Source: Polyangiaceae bacterium (GTDB taxonomy: Bacteria; Myxococcota_A; Polyangia; Polyangiales; Polyangiaceae). From it: a stretch of DNA of 64,000 nucleotides. The DNA lies in NCBI GenBank assembly GCA_013214025.1, contig JABSRN010000002.1, forward strand, positions 124,001 through 188,000, in the 5' to 3' direction. The notes under the pieces were generated by a model. That model did no database searches. It saw nothing but the letters and a program-made list of their open reading frames with translations, and had not been told where the DNA came from. Both the position numbers and the translations under genes were made by a program. Positions 8,578 through 17,479 of the stretch are shown piece by piece; position 1 is the first letter of the stretch; each line of letters begins with the position of its first letter.

Positions 8578-11500
8578 TTAGTGTTCGGTTAGCCCTGGGC
8601 TTGTGCGCCGTAAAGAGCGGCCGGCAGGAACGCTAATATTGAGGCGCTTCGTCATCTTCTGCAGACCAAAGCGGGAGATTCCGAGGATCTCCGCCGCCCG
8701 AGTTTGGTTGCCGGAGGTGCGTTCGAGGGCGGATTCGATCAACTCCGTCTCCAAAGCGTCCACACGACTGCGGAGCCGCAATCCGCTGGGGCCGGCGGCA
8801 TCATGATTTCCGGCGGCGACGGGGTCCGACAGGTGTTCGGGCAAGATCAGCTCGTCTGCCATCACCAGGGCTCGGCGGATCTCGTTCTCGAGTTGACGGA
8901 TATTGCCAGGCCAGGAGTAGGAGGTCAGGCGGTTCATGGCGGCGGCGGACACAGTCATCTGGCGTCCGTCGGCGTGTTTCTTGAGCAAGGCAGTGGCGAG
9001 CTCCGGGATGTCTTCTGGCCGTTGCCGGAGGCTCGGTACGTCGAGCCGCACTACGTTCAGCCGGTAATATAGATCCTCCCGGAAGCGCCCGTCCTTCACC
9101 ATCCGTTCGAGATCTTGGTGGGTGGCGGCGATGATTCGAACATCGACTTGTTCATTCGCCTCCGCTCCGACCGGTCGGACTTCGCCGGACTCCAGGGCGC
9201 GCAGCAGCTTGGTCTGCATGCCGTGGGACATCTCACCCACTTCGTCCAAAAACAGACTGCCACCATCAGCGAGTTGGAACAATCCGGCGCGGCTCCGGGC
9301 CGCTCCGGTGAAAGCGCCCCGAACATGGCCGAATAGCGTGGACTCGAGTAAGCCTTCGGGGATCGCCGAACAGTTCTCGGTGACGAAGGCGGCCTCGGAG
9401 CGGCGGCCATTGTCGTGCACGGCGCGTGCGATCAATTCCTTACCGGAGCCTGACTCGCCCAATACCAGTACCGGGATGTCTGAGGCGGCGACGCGATCGA
9501 CCATCTTGAGCAATTGGGTCAGCGTGGGACTGCGCCCAACGATGTGGGAATAAGGATGGCGGGTCCCTCGGTGGGCGTGCAATTCGCCGAGCTCGGCCCG
9601 TACCTGTTCGAGCTCGCCTTCCCGACGGGCTAGTGTGCTTTCCAACTTAGCTTCGGCTCGCTGGGCACGTCGTGCGGCGCGCCGAAGTGTGAGTTGACTG
9701 CGCGCATCGGCGATGGCGGTTGCCGCGAGCGCGCCCACCAGTTTCACCCAGGACAGCTCTCGTTCTCCGAAGGCGCCGCGTCGCACTCGGTCGTCCAGGT
9801 AGGCGACGCCGAGTACTTCCCCTTGGGCCATCAGGGGCACCGCCAACACACTCCTCAGTTTCAGAGCGTGCACGCTCTCGTGCAGCTCTGGCAACTCGCC
9901 CGACGCATCGACGGCGACGACTGGCTCACCGCTCTCGGCGGCTCGCTGGGCCAAGGAGCGACTGAGCTCCAGTTGCTGGCCGGTGAGATCTTCCCTCGCG
10001 ATATTTCGAGCAGCGCGCACCACCATGCGGCCCCCCGGGGCACGCAACAGCAGGATGCCTCGTTCGACACCGGTCCACAGCACCAGGGCGTCGAGGACTT
10101 GTTCGAGCAGAGGGCGTAGCTCGTCCCGTCGGCTCAGAGCGTGAACGAGAGTTTCGATGTGCCCGAGTTGCTCCGGCACGATCTCGGAACGCTGGGGGGC
10201 GTGCACGGATTGCACCCAAGGCAGCGCTCGGACGAGGGATTTTAGTTCGGCGGGGGCGCCTTCCTCGAGCTGTCGGGCGAGGGCGCTAGCGGCGACGCTG
10301 AGACGCTGGGCCGACTCTCCGTCGCCGCACTGCGCAGCTAGGGCTGCGCCGGCAGCCAAGGCGGGGGCGCGACTGGCTAAGGGAGCTTGGGTGCTACAGA
10401 GGGCCGAAAGCTGAGCGGTCAATTCGTGGCTGGGCCCCTGCTCGGCGGACCAGCTGGCGGCTCGGGCTCCCCACCAATCGAGCCGGGCGTCGGGCGCGAT
10501 GTTGCGGTCCCTGGCGTATTCGTCTCCAGCGATGGTATCGACGTGTGCGCCCCGTCGCAGCAGGCGTGCCCCCACCCGCAAACGATCCGCCGGGGTCATC
10601 TCTCCCAGCAGTGACTGGGCGCGTTCGGCGTGTTCCACAGCTTGGCTGTCCCGGGCTCCGAGCACATCGGCCAAGGCCAGGTGCGCGTAGGCACGGCAGA
10701 CGTCATCGCCGGCCAGTTTGCCACGCGAGATTGCGTCGTCGGCAGCCGTCTGGGTTTGCTCTGTCGCGCCGAGCAGCGAAAAACACACCGCGCGGCTGAG
10801 GGCAGCGCGTGCCGCCTGACGAGACTTCCCGAGGGACTCGAAGAGCAGGAGACTGCGTTCCCCAGCTTCGAGGGCTTGCTGCAGTTGCCCGCCGTCGGCC
10901 GCGGCGGCGGCTACTCCCGTCAAGTACGTGGCCTCTTCCAACACAGCACCACTGCGTGCGGCAAAGTCGGCCGCGGCCCCAAATCCTTGTCGTGCCTCTT
11001 CGTTGCGTCCTGTGGCGTGAAATCGATTGGCGTCGAGGGCCACGGCCCGGGCCCGTTCGTCGTCGTAGACGGCAATGCTGTGCAGTTGACTGCCAGTCAC
11101 GGAAGCCTGGTGCCATTCCTGGCGACCCAGTTGCAGCAGAGTTTCGCATTCGAGCCAGGTTCTCGATTGCTGGCGTGCGGTTTCGTCGGCGGCTCCCAGC
11201 AGCCGCTCGGCATTACGACTGTCCCCGCGATCGAAGGCTAGACGCGCCTGCAGCCCGCAGACGTCTGCATGCGCGGTGCTGTCCCTTGGCTCGCTGTTTC
11301 GCAGGGGCTTCAGTAACGCTTCGCAGCTCTCCGCCAAGCCTTGTCGGCGAAGTATGTCGGCCAGTTCGAGCGTTGCCGCTGTGCCGCTCAGCCTCGACGC
11401 GATGCCGGCGGCTCGTTGCAGTTCCCCCCGTAGTCGAAGCCGCCGGCTAAGCAGTAAACCCAGAGTTTGGTGGGGAGAATCGGCCAGCAACAGAGACTCC

Positions 11501-12747
11501 GCTTGTTCGATGGCGTCTTCGTCCCAGACGGCAGAAGCTAAGCGGATCCCCAGTTGCAACGGATCGCAGGCCGCGCGCGGGGCCCGGCTAGAGGATTGTT
11601 CAAGCAGGTCGCCTACGCGGAGTCGCTGGGGTGCAATCTCACGGCTCTGGCGCAACAATACGTCGACTAGTTCGGAGTCGGAGTCGAAGGGCAGGCGGGG
11701 AAAGCTCGCCGCGCTCCGTCCCACCACCGCAGTCAACAGGCGACGCCGACCCAGGCTGTCTAGATCGGTCAGTTCTGACACGGCGCCGGTGCACGGGAGA
11801 CCCTGAAGTGTCAGTACGGAACTTAGCCGTTCGCTCTGCTGCTGCAACCATTGTCCGGCGATGCCCTCCACCGAGTTGGTGATCTTTTGTGCGCGGGCGG
11901 CGCGGGCGATGTCGCTTCGGCGGAGGCGCAAGTAGGCGCCGCGGATCTGCGCGTGGTGAACAGCTGTGGCCGCGGGTGGCTGCCCCAATTGCTCAAGAGC
12001 CAGCTCCGCGCGGCGCGCGACCCAGGAAGCGGAGCTGCGCTGATGGGGCGAGTCGCTCAGCAAGGAAGTGATGATCTCCGCGAGACTGCGCGGGAGCTTC
12101 GAGGAATCGACGTGGGTGGTGCCGGGTTGTTTGCGCAGGCTGGGTATCGCCAGTTCCGCCAAGCAACGTCCTAGTGCCCAAAGATCTCGGCTCTGGGCAT
12201 CGCCAAATCCACTCCAGAGCTCCGGCGGTAAATAGCGAGGCGTCGCGCCCTCGGGCTGGCGGAGCTCGCTGGTACTGCTCAGCCCCAAATCGATGACCGT
12301 GGTGATACCGTTGTCGTCGATCAGCAGGTTGTCGGGCTTGATATCGCCGTGGGCCCGGTCGTTTTGGTGCAACGAACTGAGAGCGTGGGCTACGCAGCGG
12401 GTGATCTGGAGCATGCTGAGCTCCGAGAGTGCCGCGGAGGGAGAGCCCGGTTGACCGGCCGCGTGTCCCAGCAGAATGAAGGCGCGACCGGGCGTCAGCT
12501 GAAGCTCAGGATCACTTCGCAGGATCCGGCCGGCCCGGTAGAAGTCCGGCAGATAGGGCGAGCTAGCGGACAGCAGGCACTCGGCCTCCGTCGCCAAGCG
12601 ATGATCGTGTTTCGGTGCGCTCGCTACCTTCAGGGCTAGCCGCTGTCCTCGGGCGTCCGTAGTTTCCCAGACGGTGCTGCTCGCGCCCTGCCCGAGGGCG
12701 GCTGTGATTTCGAAACTACCGGCGTCGCCGACCAAGGTTGCCAACAT
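8578..12747 (-). CDS. Ser/Thr kinase - TPR - GAF - sigma-54 activator - Fis fusion
   Basis: 1389 aa. (1) Kinase domain, ~residues 12-270: Gly loop LGQGASSTVWE, LALKVAS Lys, catalytic loop HGDIKPDN, metal loop IDLGLS, PPELW; all key residues look intact. (2) ~300-800: helical, TPR-like Ala/Leu-rich repeats. (3) ~840-1000: GAF-like domain. (4) ~1060-1300: AAA+ sigma-54 activator with Walker A GESGSGKE, the sigma-54 contact GAFTGA, Walker B GGSLFLDEVGEM and an R-finger region. (5) Fis-type HTH, TSGNQTRAAEILGISRFGLQ. It probably senses a signal and activates sigma-54 promoters. AGGAG sits 7 bp before the ATG. Related kinase-EBP fusions are known in myxobacteria. Confidence 0.95.
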   Translation of the reverse strand: MLATLVGDAGSFEITAALGQGASSTVWETTDARGQRLALKVASAPKHDHRLATEAECLLSASSPYLPDFYRAGRILRSDPELQLTPGRAFILLGHAAGQPGSPSAALSELSMLQITRCVAHALSSLHQNDRAHGDIKPDNLLIDDNGITTVIDLGLSSTSELRQPEGATPRYLPPELWSGFGDAQSRDLWALGRCLAELAIPSLRKQPGTTHVDSSKLPRSLAEIITSLLSDSPHQRSSASWVARRAELALEQLGQPPAATAVHHAQIRGAYLRLRRSDIARAARAQKITNSVEGIAGQWLQQQSERLSSVLTLQGLPCTGAVSELTDLDSLGRRRLLTAVVGRSAASFPRLPFDSDSELVDVLLRQSREIAPQRLRVGDLLEQSSSRAPRAACDPLQLGIRLASAVWDEDAIEQAESLLLADSPHQTLGLLLSRRLRLRGELQRAAGIASRLSGTAATLELADILRRQGLAESCEALLKPLRNSEPRDSTAHADVCGLQARLAFDRGDSRNAERLLGAADETARQQSRTWLECETLLQLGRQEWHQASVTGSQLHSIAVYDDERARAVALDANRFHATGRNEEARQGFGAAADFAARSGAVLEEATYLTGVAAAAADGGQLQQALEAGERSLLLFESLGKSRQAARAALSRAVCFSLLGATEQTQTAADDAISRGKLAGDDVCRAYAHLALADVLGARDSQAVEHAERAQSLLGEMTPADRLRVGARLLRRGAHVDTIAGDEYARDRNIAPDARLDWWGARAASWSAEQGPSHELTAQLSALCSTQAPLASRAPALAAGAALAAQCGDGESAQRLSVAASALARQLEEGAPAELKSLVRALPWVQSVHAPQRSEIVPEQLGHIETLVHALSRRDELRPLLEQVLDALVLWTGVERGILLLRAPGGRMVVRAARNIAREDLTGQQLELSRSLAQRAAESGEPVVAVDASGELPELHESVHALKLRSVLAVPLMAQGEVLGVAYLDDRVRRGAFGERELSWVKLVGALAATAIADARSQLTLRRAARRAQRAEAKLESTLARREGELEQVRAELGELHAHRGTRHPYSHIVGRSPTLTQLLKMVDRVAASDIPVLVLGESGSGKELIARAVHDNGRRSEAAFVTENCSAIPEGLLESTLFGHVRGAFTGAARSRAGLFQLADGGSLFLDEVGEMSHGMQTKLLRALESGEVRPVGAEANEQVDVRIIAATHQDLERMVKDGRFREDLYYRLNVVRLDVPSLRQRPEDIPELATALLKKHADGRQMTVSAAAMNRLTSYSWPGNIRQLENEIRRALVMADELILPEHLSDPVAAGNHDAAGPSGLRLRSRVDALETELIESALERTSGNQTRAAEILGISRFGLQKMTKRLNISVPAGRSLRRTSPGLTEH

Positions 12748-12755
12748 AATTGACT

Positions 12756-12796
12756 CCTATATGCGCAATATTGATTAGCAATATTGCATATATAGG
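12756..12796. promoter_or_regulatory. AT-rich inverted repeat over the regulator's leader
   Basis: The arms 12756-12773 (starts CCTATATGCG) and 12779-12796 (ends TATATAGG) pair at 16 of 18 positions around a 5-bp centre. The repeat is 9 bp upstream of the regulator ATG, and its proximal arm contains the AGG of the ribosome-binding site. It could be an operator or an RNA stem that hides the site. It is strikingly AT-rich for this window. Confidence 0.7.
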
Positions 12797-12870
12797 TTAT
12801 CTATGACAACTGAGTGGTCAACGTTTGTCCGCTCCTGGCCGGCTTCCAGCGGTGCTTCGACCGAGGTTTT

Positions 12871-13956
12871 CTATGGGTCCTGACATTCGTTCAGCAGTGC
12901 GCCTGCTCGGATCCATCCGCTGATTGTCCGCAGCTCCTGCAGATCGCCGAGGGCCAGGGGCGCGGGGGGCATGGGGGTGGCGTGTCCGAACCACTCGGAT
13001 AGCGACGCCCGTTGGGCGGCAGTGGGGGCAGCACATCCGCCGGCAGCCAGAGGCACTCGGTACTGGGTTTGGCAGGCGGTCGCCTCTGAGCCGTACGTGT
13101 CGCCAAGCAGCAGCTTGTATACGAGGTAACTGGTGTCGGGCCGGCCGGGCCAGATGACGGGCATCGCGATGCCAAAGCGCAGGGGATCGAGTTGGCTCTG
13201 CCCGACCACCGGCGCGTTGTCCGTTTGCACGGCAACGTGGCGAATCGCGCTGCCTGCGAGATCGCTGCCACTGGCGAGTCGAAGGCCCAGGGCGGCGCCT
13301 GCGCCAGCGTGGCAATCGCTGGCGGCGCAGCTTCGCTCATGAAAAATCTCCAGCACATCGCGGCAGCTCGGGGCAGGGTCTGCGGCTGGCACGGCTTCGG
13401 CTGCGCTGCCCGTGTAAAAGCCGAATTCCAGAGGCACCTCGCCCGAGCTCAGCGCGGTACCGTCGATGGCACGGAACCCATTGTCGGCTTCATCGATCGG
13501 GAGATGCACATCTACGTGATAGAGCCTATTGGATTCCCATTGGAAACCGGCGGGCAGGTGATAGCTAACGACCCGCTCGAGGGGATCGTATTCAGGGTGG
13601 AGCAGCACGTATGCCTGCTCGTTGGGCACATACACACGAAGCTCTTCGGGATCAGCTAGCCCATCCTGGGGCGGCTGGGGAAGCAGGTAGCCACCACTGC
13701 CGCTGTACACGCGAATGGACTGACGGACTGCCGTGCGCGGCAGCAGAAAACGGTCGAAGCGGAGCTCGATGACGGCGTTCAGTGGAACGCCACAGGTCAC
13801 GTCGCCGGATGGACAATCGTAACCGTCCCCGGCTGCCGGATAGCTAGCGAGCAGTCTCAGGGACGGCGGGTCGTTGCCTACCGGGGCCGCAAGATCGCAG
13901 CCAGTGGATAGCGCCACGCCCCCAGCAAAGGTTACCCAAGCGATCGCCCGCGACAC
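12871..13956 (-). CDS. lipoprotein with CX4CH haem-like motif
   Basis: 361 aa from the GTG at 13956, chosen because it gives a lipoprotein signal at once: IAWVTFAGGVALSTGC with lipobox LSTGC. A longer frame reaches 14373 but overlaps the small gene upstream. The N-terminal half (LNAVIELRFDRFLLPRTAV ... YVLLHPEYDPLERVVSYHLP) resembles Ig-like beta domains of surface proteins. The C-terminal half begins EIFHERSCAASDCHAG, a CX4CH motif found in cytochrome-like modules of myxobacterial and planctomycete surface proteins, and contains further paired Cys. It ends the operon started by the beta-barrel and multihaem genes. Haem binding is possible, not shown. Confidence 0.72.
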   Translation of the reverse strand: MSRAIAWVTFAGGVALSTGCDLAAPVGNDPPSLRLLASYPAAGDGYDCPSGDVTCGVPLNAVIELRFDRFLLPRTAVRQSIRVYSGSGGYLLPQPPQDGLADPEELRVYVPNEQAYVLLHPEYDPLERVVSYHLPAGFQWESNRLYHVDVHLPIDEADNGFRAIDGTALSSGEVPLEFGFYTGSAAEAVPAADPAPSCRDVLEIFHERSCAASDCHAGAGAALGLRLASGSDLAGSAIRHVAVQTDNAPVVGQSQLDPLRFGIAMPVIWPGRPDTSYLVYKLLLGDTYGSEATACQTQYRVPLAAGGCAAPTAAQRASLSEWFGHATPMPPAPLALGDLQELRTISGWIRAGALLNECQDP

Positions 13957-14003
13957 CGCGTTGGAGCGTTGTCGAAGGTCGGTCGAGAGGCTGGGCTGAG
14001 GGA

Positions 14004-14258
14004 TCAGCTGCCGGCGTAGATCTTCAACTGGTCGCCGACGGAATCGTCCGTGACTCCCTGAGAGATATTCTCTTTGAGACAGTCGGCTAGGACCAGCAAC
14101 ATGTCGTCGATCCCTTTGTCCTCGATGATCTTGGACAGGACCCGGCGGGCGTCCCGACTGTCGTCCTCCCGGAGGAATCCACGGATAGTCTCGACAGAGA
14201 CATCCCCTTGAAAATCCAGGTAAAGATTGTCGAGCAAGTAACGAGCGAGCTCCTTCAC
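14004..14258 (-). CDS. small protein of unknown function (84 aa)
   Basis: The start GTG at 14258 follows a perfect AAGGAGG 6-8 bp upstream, which fixes it; an ATG further upstream at 14315 lacks this. 84 aa, acidic, helical, without signal peptide or Cys: it begins VKELARYLLDNLYLDFQGDV, continues through SRDARRVLSKIIEDKGID and ends with DDSVGDQLKIYAGS. It lies between the 13-haem cytochrome and the CX4CH lipoprotein on the same strand. It looks cytoplasmic, so it is not an obvious part of the conduit. No family was recognised. Confidence 0.75.
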   Translation of the reverse strand: MKELARYLLDNLYLDFQGDVSVETIRGFLREDDSRDARRVLSKIIEDKGIDDMLLVLADCLKENISQGVTDDSVGDQLKIYAGS

Positions 14259-14360
14259 GGAAGGCCTCCTTAAGGCAAGCCGGACACTTCCGGGCAGGCC
14301 ATGGCCTATACTCATGTGAGGGTGATTCTCGCAAGAAGATATCGGTTTGCCCCGGCGATT

Positions 14361-15869
14361 TCATCGGCCACAACTGTATAAGTGTGAGTCATCGGGGCTG
14401 TGGCAACTCAGGCAGGCCCGTCGGTTCTTCTTCCAGGCTGTAGAACAGCGAGAGAGAAATCCGGCTCTATGGGGATTCACGCCAACTGTTCCGTTTCGCC
14501 CGCTCCCGCCCACCAGCCGGCTGGAATGGCACTGCACGCAGTCTCGTTCCGTGTGGCAGCTGATACAGGCGCTCAGATTGCGGCTCGCCTGGGTGCCGTG
14601 GTGCTTCATGGTCTTTGGACCGTTGGTCCAAACTTCCGGTGGCGGATGAAAGCTGCCCCGGGCCACCACGGAGCCAGGGCCGGTTTCGCTCTGTCCGGCG
14701 CGCTGGTGGCAGCTCACGCAAAATGACTGGGCACGATGGCACGTCCCGCAGCTCTGGGGATCTTGCTGGGCGCCCATGGCGTGCAGGTTCAGCCAGTCGT
14801 TGGGGTGAACGTTCCTCGGTCGTAGCCGGCCGTCGTGGCACGCCACACATTCGTTCTGTTGATGGCAGTTGGCACACAGGGCGCTGTCGGCTGCGGCCAC
14901 CTCGGCGTGATGCATGGCGAAGTCGGCGCCGTGCTGAGCGCCGCCCAACCAAGGGGGGGGCAGTAGGCTTCCCGAATCAAACTTCGTGATCAGCGTGTCC
15001 CCGCGACTCAGATGGCAAGTGGGGCAGGCGCCCTTCGCCTCACCGCGGTTGGCAGCCGGCGCGTGGTGACAATCCAAGCAACGCTGCATGCGCGGCATCT
15101 GAGCTCTAGTGGCCAGACCCACTTGCCGAAGGTCCCCGTGACACTGAGCGCAGGCGATGTTTCGCTGGAAATGTTTGTTATGAGAGAACTTGAGATTCGG
15201 CGTTGGGATAAATGTCCGCTTCGTTAGAGCGCCTGACGCGGTGGTGCCGCCGACATGACAGTCAGCGCAAGGCATCGTGGTGCTGGCATCCTTTGCAGAC
15301 TCGCTGATTCCCACTCCGCCAGCTGGCTCATCTTGGCCTCCGCTATCGGAAGTTCTCGGACCGCCGGCGTCGGCATTCGCTATCGGGGAGTTCTTTTGGG
15401 TTTGTGTCGTCGTCTGGGACGCGGCTGGTGTTGTCGGCATGACCCGGCGCACGACCCGGGCATTCAACGAGCTGTGATCTGATTCATGGCAGCCGTCACA
15501 AACAAGAGGCGAGGGAAGCAAACGATCTGCACTCTTGTTCGAACTCTTGGCGCGTTGATGACAATCCAGACACTTCATCTCCAATTCGACCAGGTGCTGT
15601 CGATGATCGAAACGAAGAGCCAGTCGCTGAGGTGGGAAGATGGCTTCGCTTGGGAATGGATCACCGTGGGCTCCGGGCGGGAGCGCGGGGGGGCGGGGAG
15701 AGCTGGCGGCAGCCACAACGCCCGAGACATTCGGTTGGGGAGCGGAGACAGTTGGCGACGCTGTGGAACCGGCAGGCTGAGCTTTGCCGGCGGCGAGAGG
15801 CGGCATGCCGAGGGCACACAATACGCTGACCACGCAGGTGAGCAGCAGCAGCGGGGTGAGGCGGCTCAT
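14361..15869 (-). CDS. 13-haem c-type cytochrome
   Basis: 502 aa with an N-terminal signal peptide (LTPLLLLTCVVSVLCALGMPP). I count 13 CxxCH motifs: CLDCH, CDGCH, CADCH, CAQCH, CLDCH, CPTCH, CANCH, CVACH, CGTCH, CVSCH, CISCH, CVQCH, CLSCH. Many extra His residues (FSHNKHF, MHHAEV, MKHHGT) could be distal ligands. A ~100-residue Ser/Thr/Ala-rich stretch separates the first two haem sites from the rest. Its ATG overlaps the stop of the upstream beta-barrel gene, so they are probably co-translated. It likely carries electrons in the periplasm or across the outer membrane. Confidence 0.93.
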   Translation of the reverse strand: MSRLTPLLLLTCVVSVLCALGMPPLAAGKAQPAGSTASPTVSAPQPNVSGVVAAASSPRPPALPPGAHGDPFPSEAIFPPQRLALRFDHRQHLVELEMKCLDCHQRAKSSNKSADRLLPSPLVCDGCHESDHSSLNARVVRRVMPTTPAASQTTTQTQKNSPIANADAGGPRTSDSGGQDEPAGGVGISESAKDASTTMPCADCHVGGTTASGALTKRTFIPTPNLKFSHNKHFQRNIACAQCHGDLRQVGLATRAQMPRMQRCLDCHHAPAANRGEAKGACPTCHLSRGDTLITKFDSGSLLPPPWLGGAQHGADFAMHHAEVAAADSALCANCHQQNECVACHDGRLRPRNVHPNDWLNLHAMGAQQDPQSCGTCHRAQSFCVSCHQRAGQSETGPGSVVARGSFHPPPEVWTNGPKTMKHHGTQASRNLSACISCHTERDCVQCHSSRLVGGSGRNGTVGVNPHRAGFLSRCSTAWKKNRRACLSCHSPDDSHLYSCGR

Positions 15870-17368
15870 CGGACCACCGCTAAATCGAGCAGAGCGACTA
15901 CACGAAAACGATGGCCCACAAGCGGATTGATGGCGTGGTCGAATTCCAAACGTAGGGACGTCTCCGGCAGGGCGCGGGCTTCGACCCCGAGCATATAGGA
16001 ATAACTATTCCAGTCCGGATGTCGACTCAGTTCATCCTGGGTACGGAAGGCGGAGAACCGAGCGAGAACGCTGGCGGTTTCGTCCCAGATCGAACGATCG
16101 GCGCTGAGCCCCGCGCCCATCTGTTGACGGAGGGCTCCGCTGAATCCAGAGACACGAATGCGGGCTGTGCCGTGGGCGTGCTGGAGTCGAGTGGTGACCT
16201 CAAACAGAGGCGCCATATCAAACTTGTCACGGCCGTTTTCATCGCGCCCGCCAAAGCGTCGCACCCCCGTGCGGGTAGCGGCGAGGAGTCTTCGATTGAT
16301 TTCCCAGCTGCTACGGATCGCCGCATCGTGGGTCGGAAATTGCGCGAACCAGTTGAAGATGGAGTCGCCGTCAAAGCTGGGCAGGTAGTACTCGTAGCTC
16401 GCTCCCACGGTCAGGGTCGGTGCCGGCAGGGCGTCGACTTCGACGGAGGCTTCAGCGAGTCGACTGGCGTAGAGATCGTACATGGCGACACTGCGCGCAT
16501 TGCCCACATTTTGCCAGCTGGCGCGGGCAGAGCCGCCGATCCGTTGACTGGCGGTGCGCGCACTCGAGAGGGTCACGAAGGGCCCGTTCGGTGCCGGCAG
16601 GATGGCCGTCACCACCTCGCTTCTCGAGATCACGTGGCGATATGCCAGTCGCCCCGACACCGGTAGATCGGACGGAGTCTCGACCGCAAAGCCGTAGGCC
16701 GGAGCCACCTTCTCGTCGTCGAGGTACTCGGGCCACAAATTTGCCGGCATGCCCTCGCGGTCCCCCCGGAGCACACCGTCCGCGCTGTATCGCGCTGACG
16801 AAAAGCCGGGCGCCCCCACTCGCGGCTCCAGTCCGCCGAGGGCCTCCAGTCGCAGATACGGTAGGGGTGAAAGTCGCAGCCAGGCGCCGTCGAAGGACCA
16901 GAAGCCGAGAGCATCGATTTGCAACTGTCGGCCCAGTCTCGCGTTCAGATGCCCCCCCAGCAGGCGTCGGGCCTCCAGGTAGGCGACGATGAGGTCGACG
17001 GGAGCTTGTTCCAGGCCCGGTACGTAGGCTCCGGTTTGCTCGGGATTTCTCTCAGCGTTTCTTTGGCCGGTGTCGGCGTCCAAACGGATTCGCGCGACAA
17101 CTCCGAGACTGGGCTCGTCTGTGTCGAAATCGCCCTGGAGGTTCTCCGCTACGAAACCCAAGGAGCTGGTCTGCCGTCGTCGCTGCACGATCACTCCGCC
17201 GGGAGAGCCGACGTCATACAACTGCATTTGGTGCTCGGCCTGGATCCAGGCGCTGTACCCGTGGGCGGGTAGGCTGATGAGTCCCCCCGCCGAGCCGAGC
17301 AGGATTGCTGCAAGGGCTGCCGTTCGTTTGGGCGCCTTCGTCGGTCCGGTCTCTGAGGGGCGGGGCAC
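15866..17368 (-). CDS. putative outer-membrane beta-barrel partner of the cytochrome
   Basis: 500 aa. The signal peptide is near residues 14-38 (AALAAILLGSAGGLISLPAHG), followed by YSAWIQAEHQMQLYDV. The rest is rich in alternating polar and hydrophobic stretches with Arg, Tyr and Trp, as in transmembrane strands: YLRLEALGGLEPRVGAPGF, LTVGASYEYYLPSF, RLEFDHAINPLVGHRF. There are no CxxCH motifs. The last residues are hydrophobic (VALLDLAVVR). The following gene, a 13-haem cytochrome, overlaps its stop, which is the arrangement of porin-cytochrome conduits (MtrB/MtrA in Shewanella). No similarity to MtrB could be tested. Confidence 0.7.
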   Translation of the reverse strand: MPRPSETGPTKAPKRTAALAAILLGSAGGLISLPAHGYSAWIQAEHQMQLYDVGSPGGVIVQRRRQTSSLGFVAENLQGDFDTDEPSLGVVARIRLDADTGQRNAERNPEQTGAYVPGLEQAPVDLIVAYLEARRLLGGHLNARLGRQLQIDALGFWSFDGAWLRLSPLPYLRLEALGGLEPRVGAPGFSSARYSADGVLRGDREGMPANLWPEYLDDEKVAPAYGFAVETPSDLPVSGRLAYRHVISRSEVVTAILPAPNGPFVTLSSARTASQRIGGSARASWQNVGNARSVAMYDLYASRLAEASVEVDALPAPTLTVGASYEYYLPSFDGDSIFNWFAQFPTHDAAIRSSWEINRRLLAATRTGVRRFGGRDENGRDKFDMAPLFEVTTRLQHAHGTARIRVSGFSGALRQQMGAGLSADRSIWDETASVLARFSAFRTQDELSRHPDWNSYSYMLGVEARALPETSLRLEFDHAINPLVGHRFRVVALLDLAVVR

Positions 17369-17479
17369 GGTGACCGGGCTAGCCTAATACCTCAGGCCCC
17401 CCGGCGGCCGTCTTTTCATGCCTGCATGGGAAATTCTGCACGCTGGGATCTGTCGCGAGCGGGTGGGGGCCCGGGGCGC

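Noticed and set aside
12871-14373. 500-aa version of the CX4CH lipoprotein
   Set aside because: Its first ~139 residues overlap the small gene with a perfect ribosome-binding site and would hide the lipoprotein signal.
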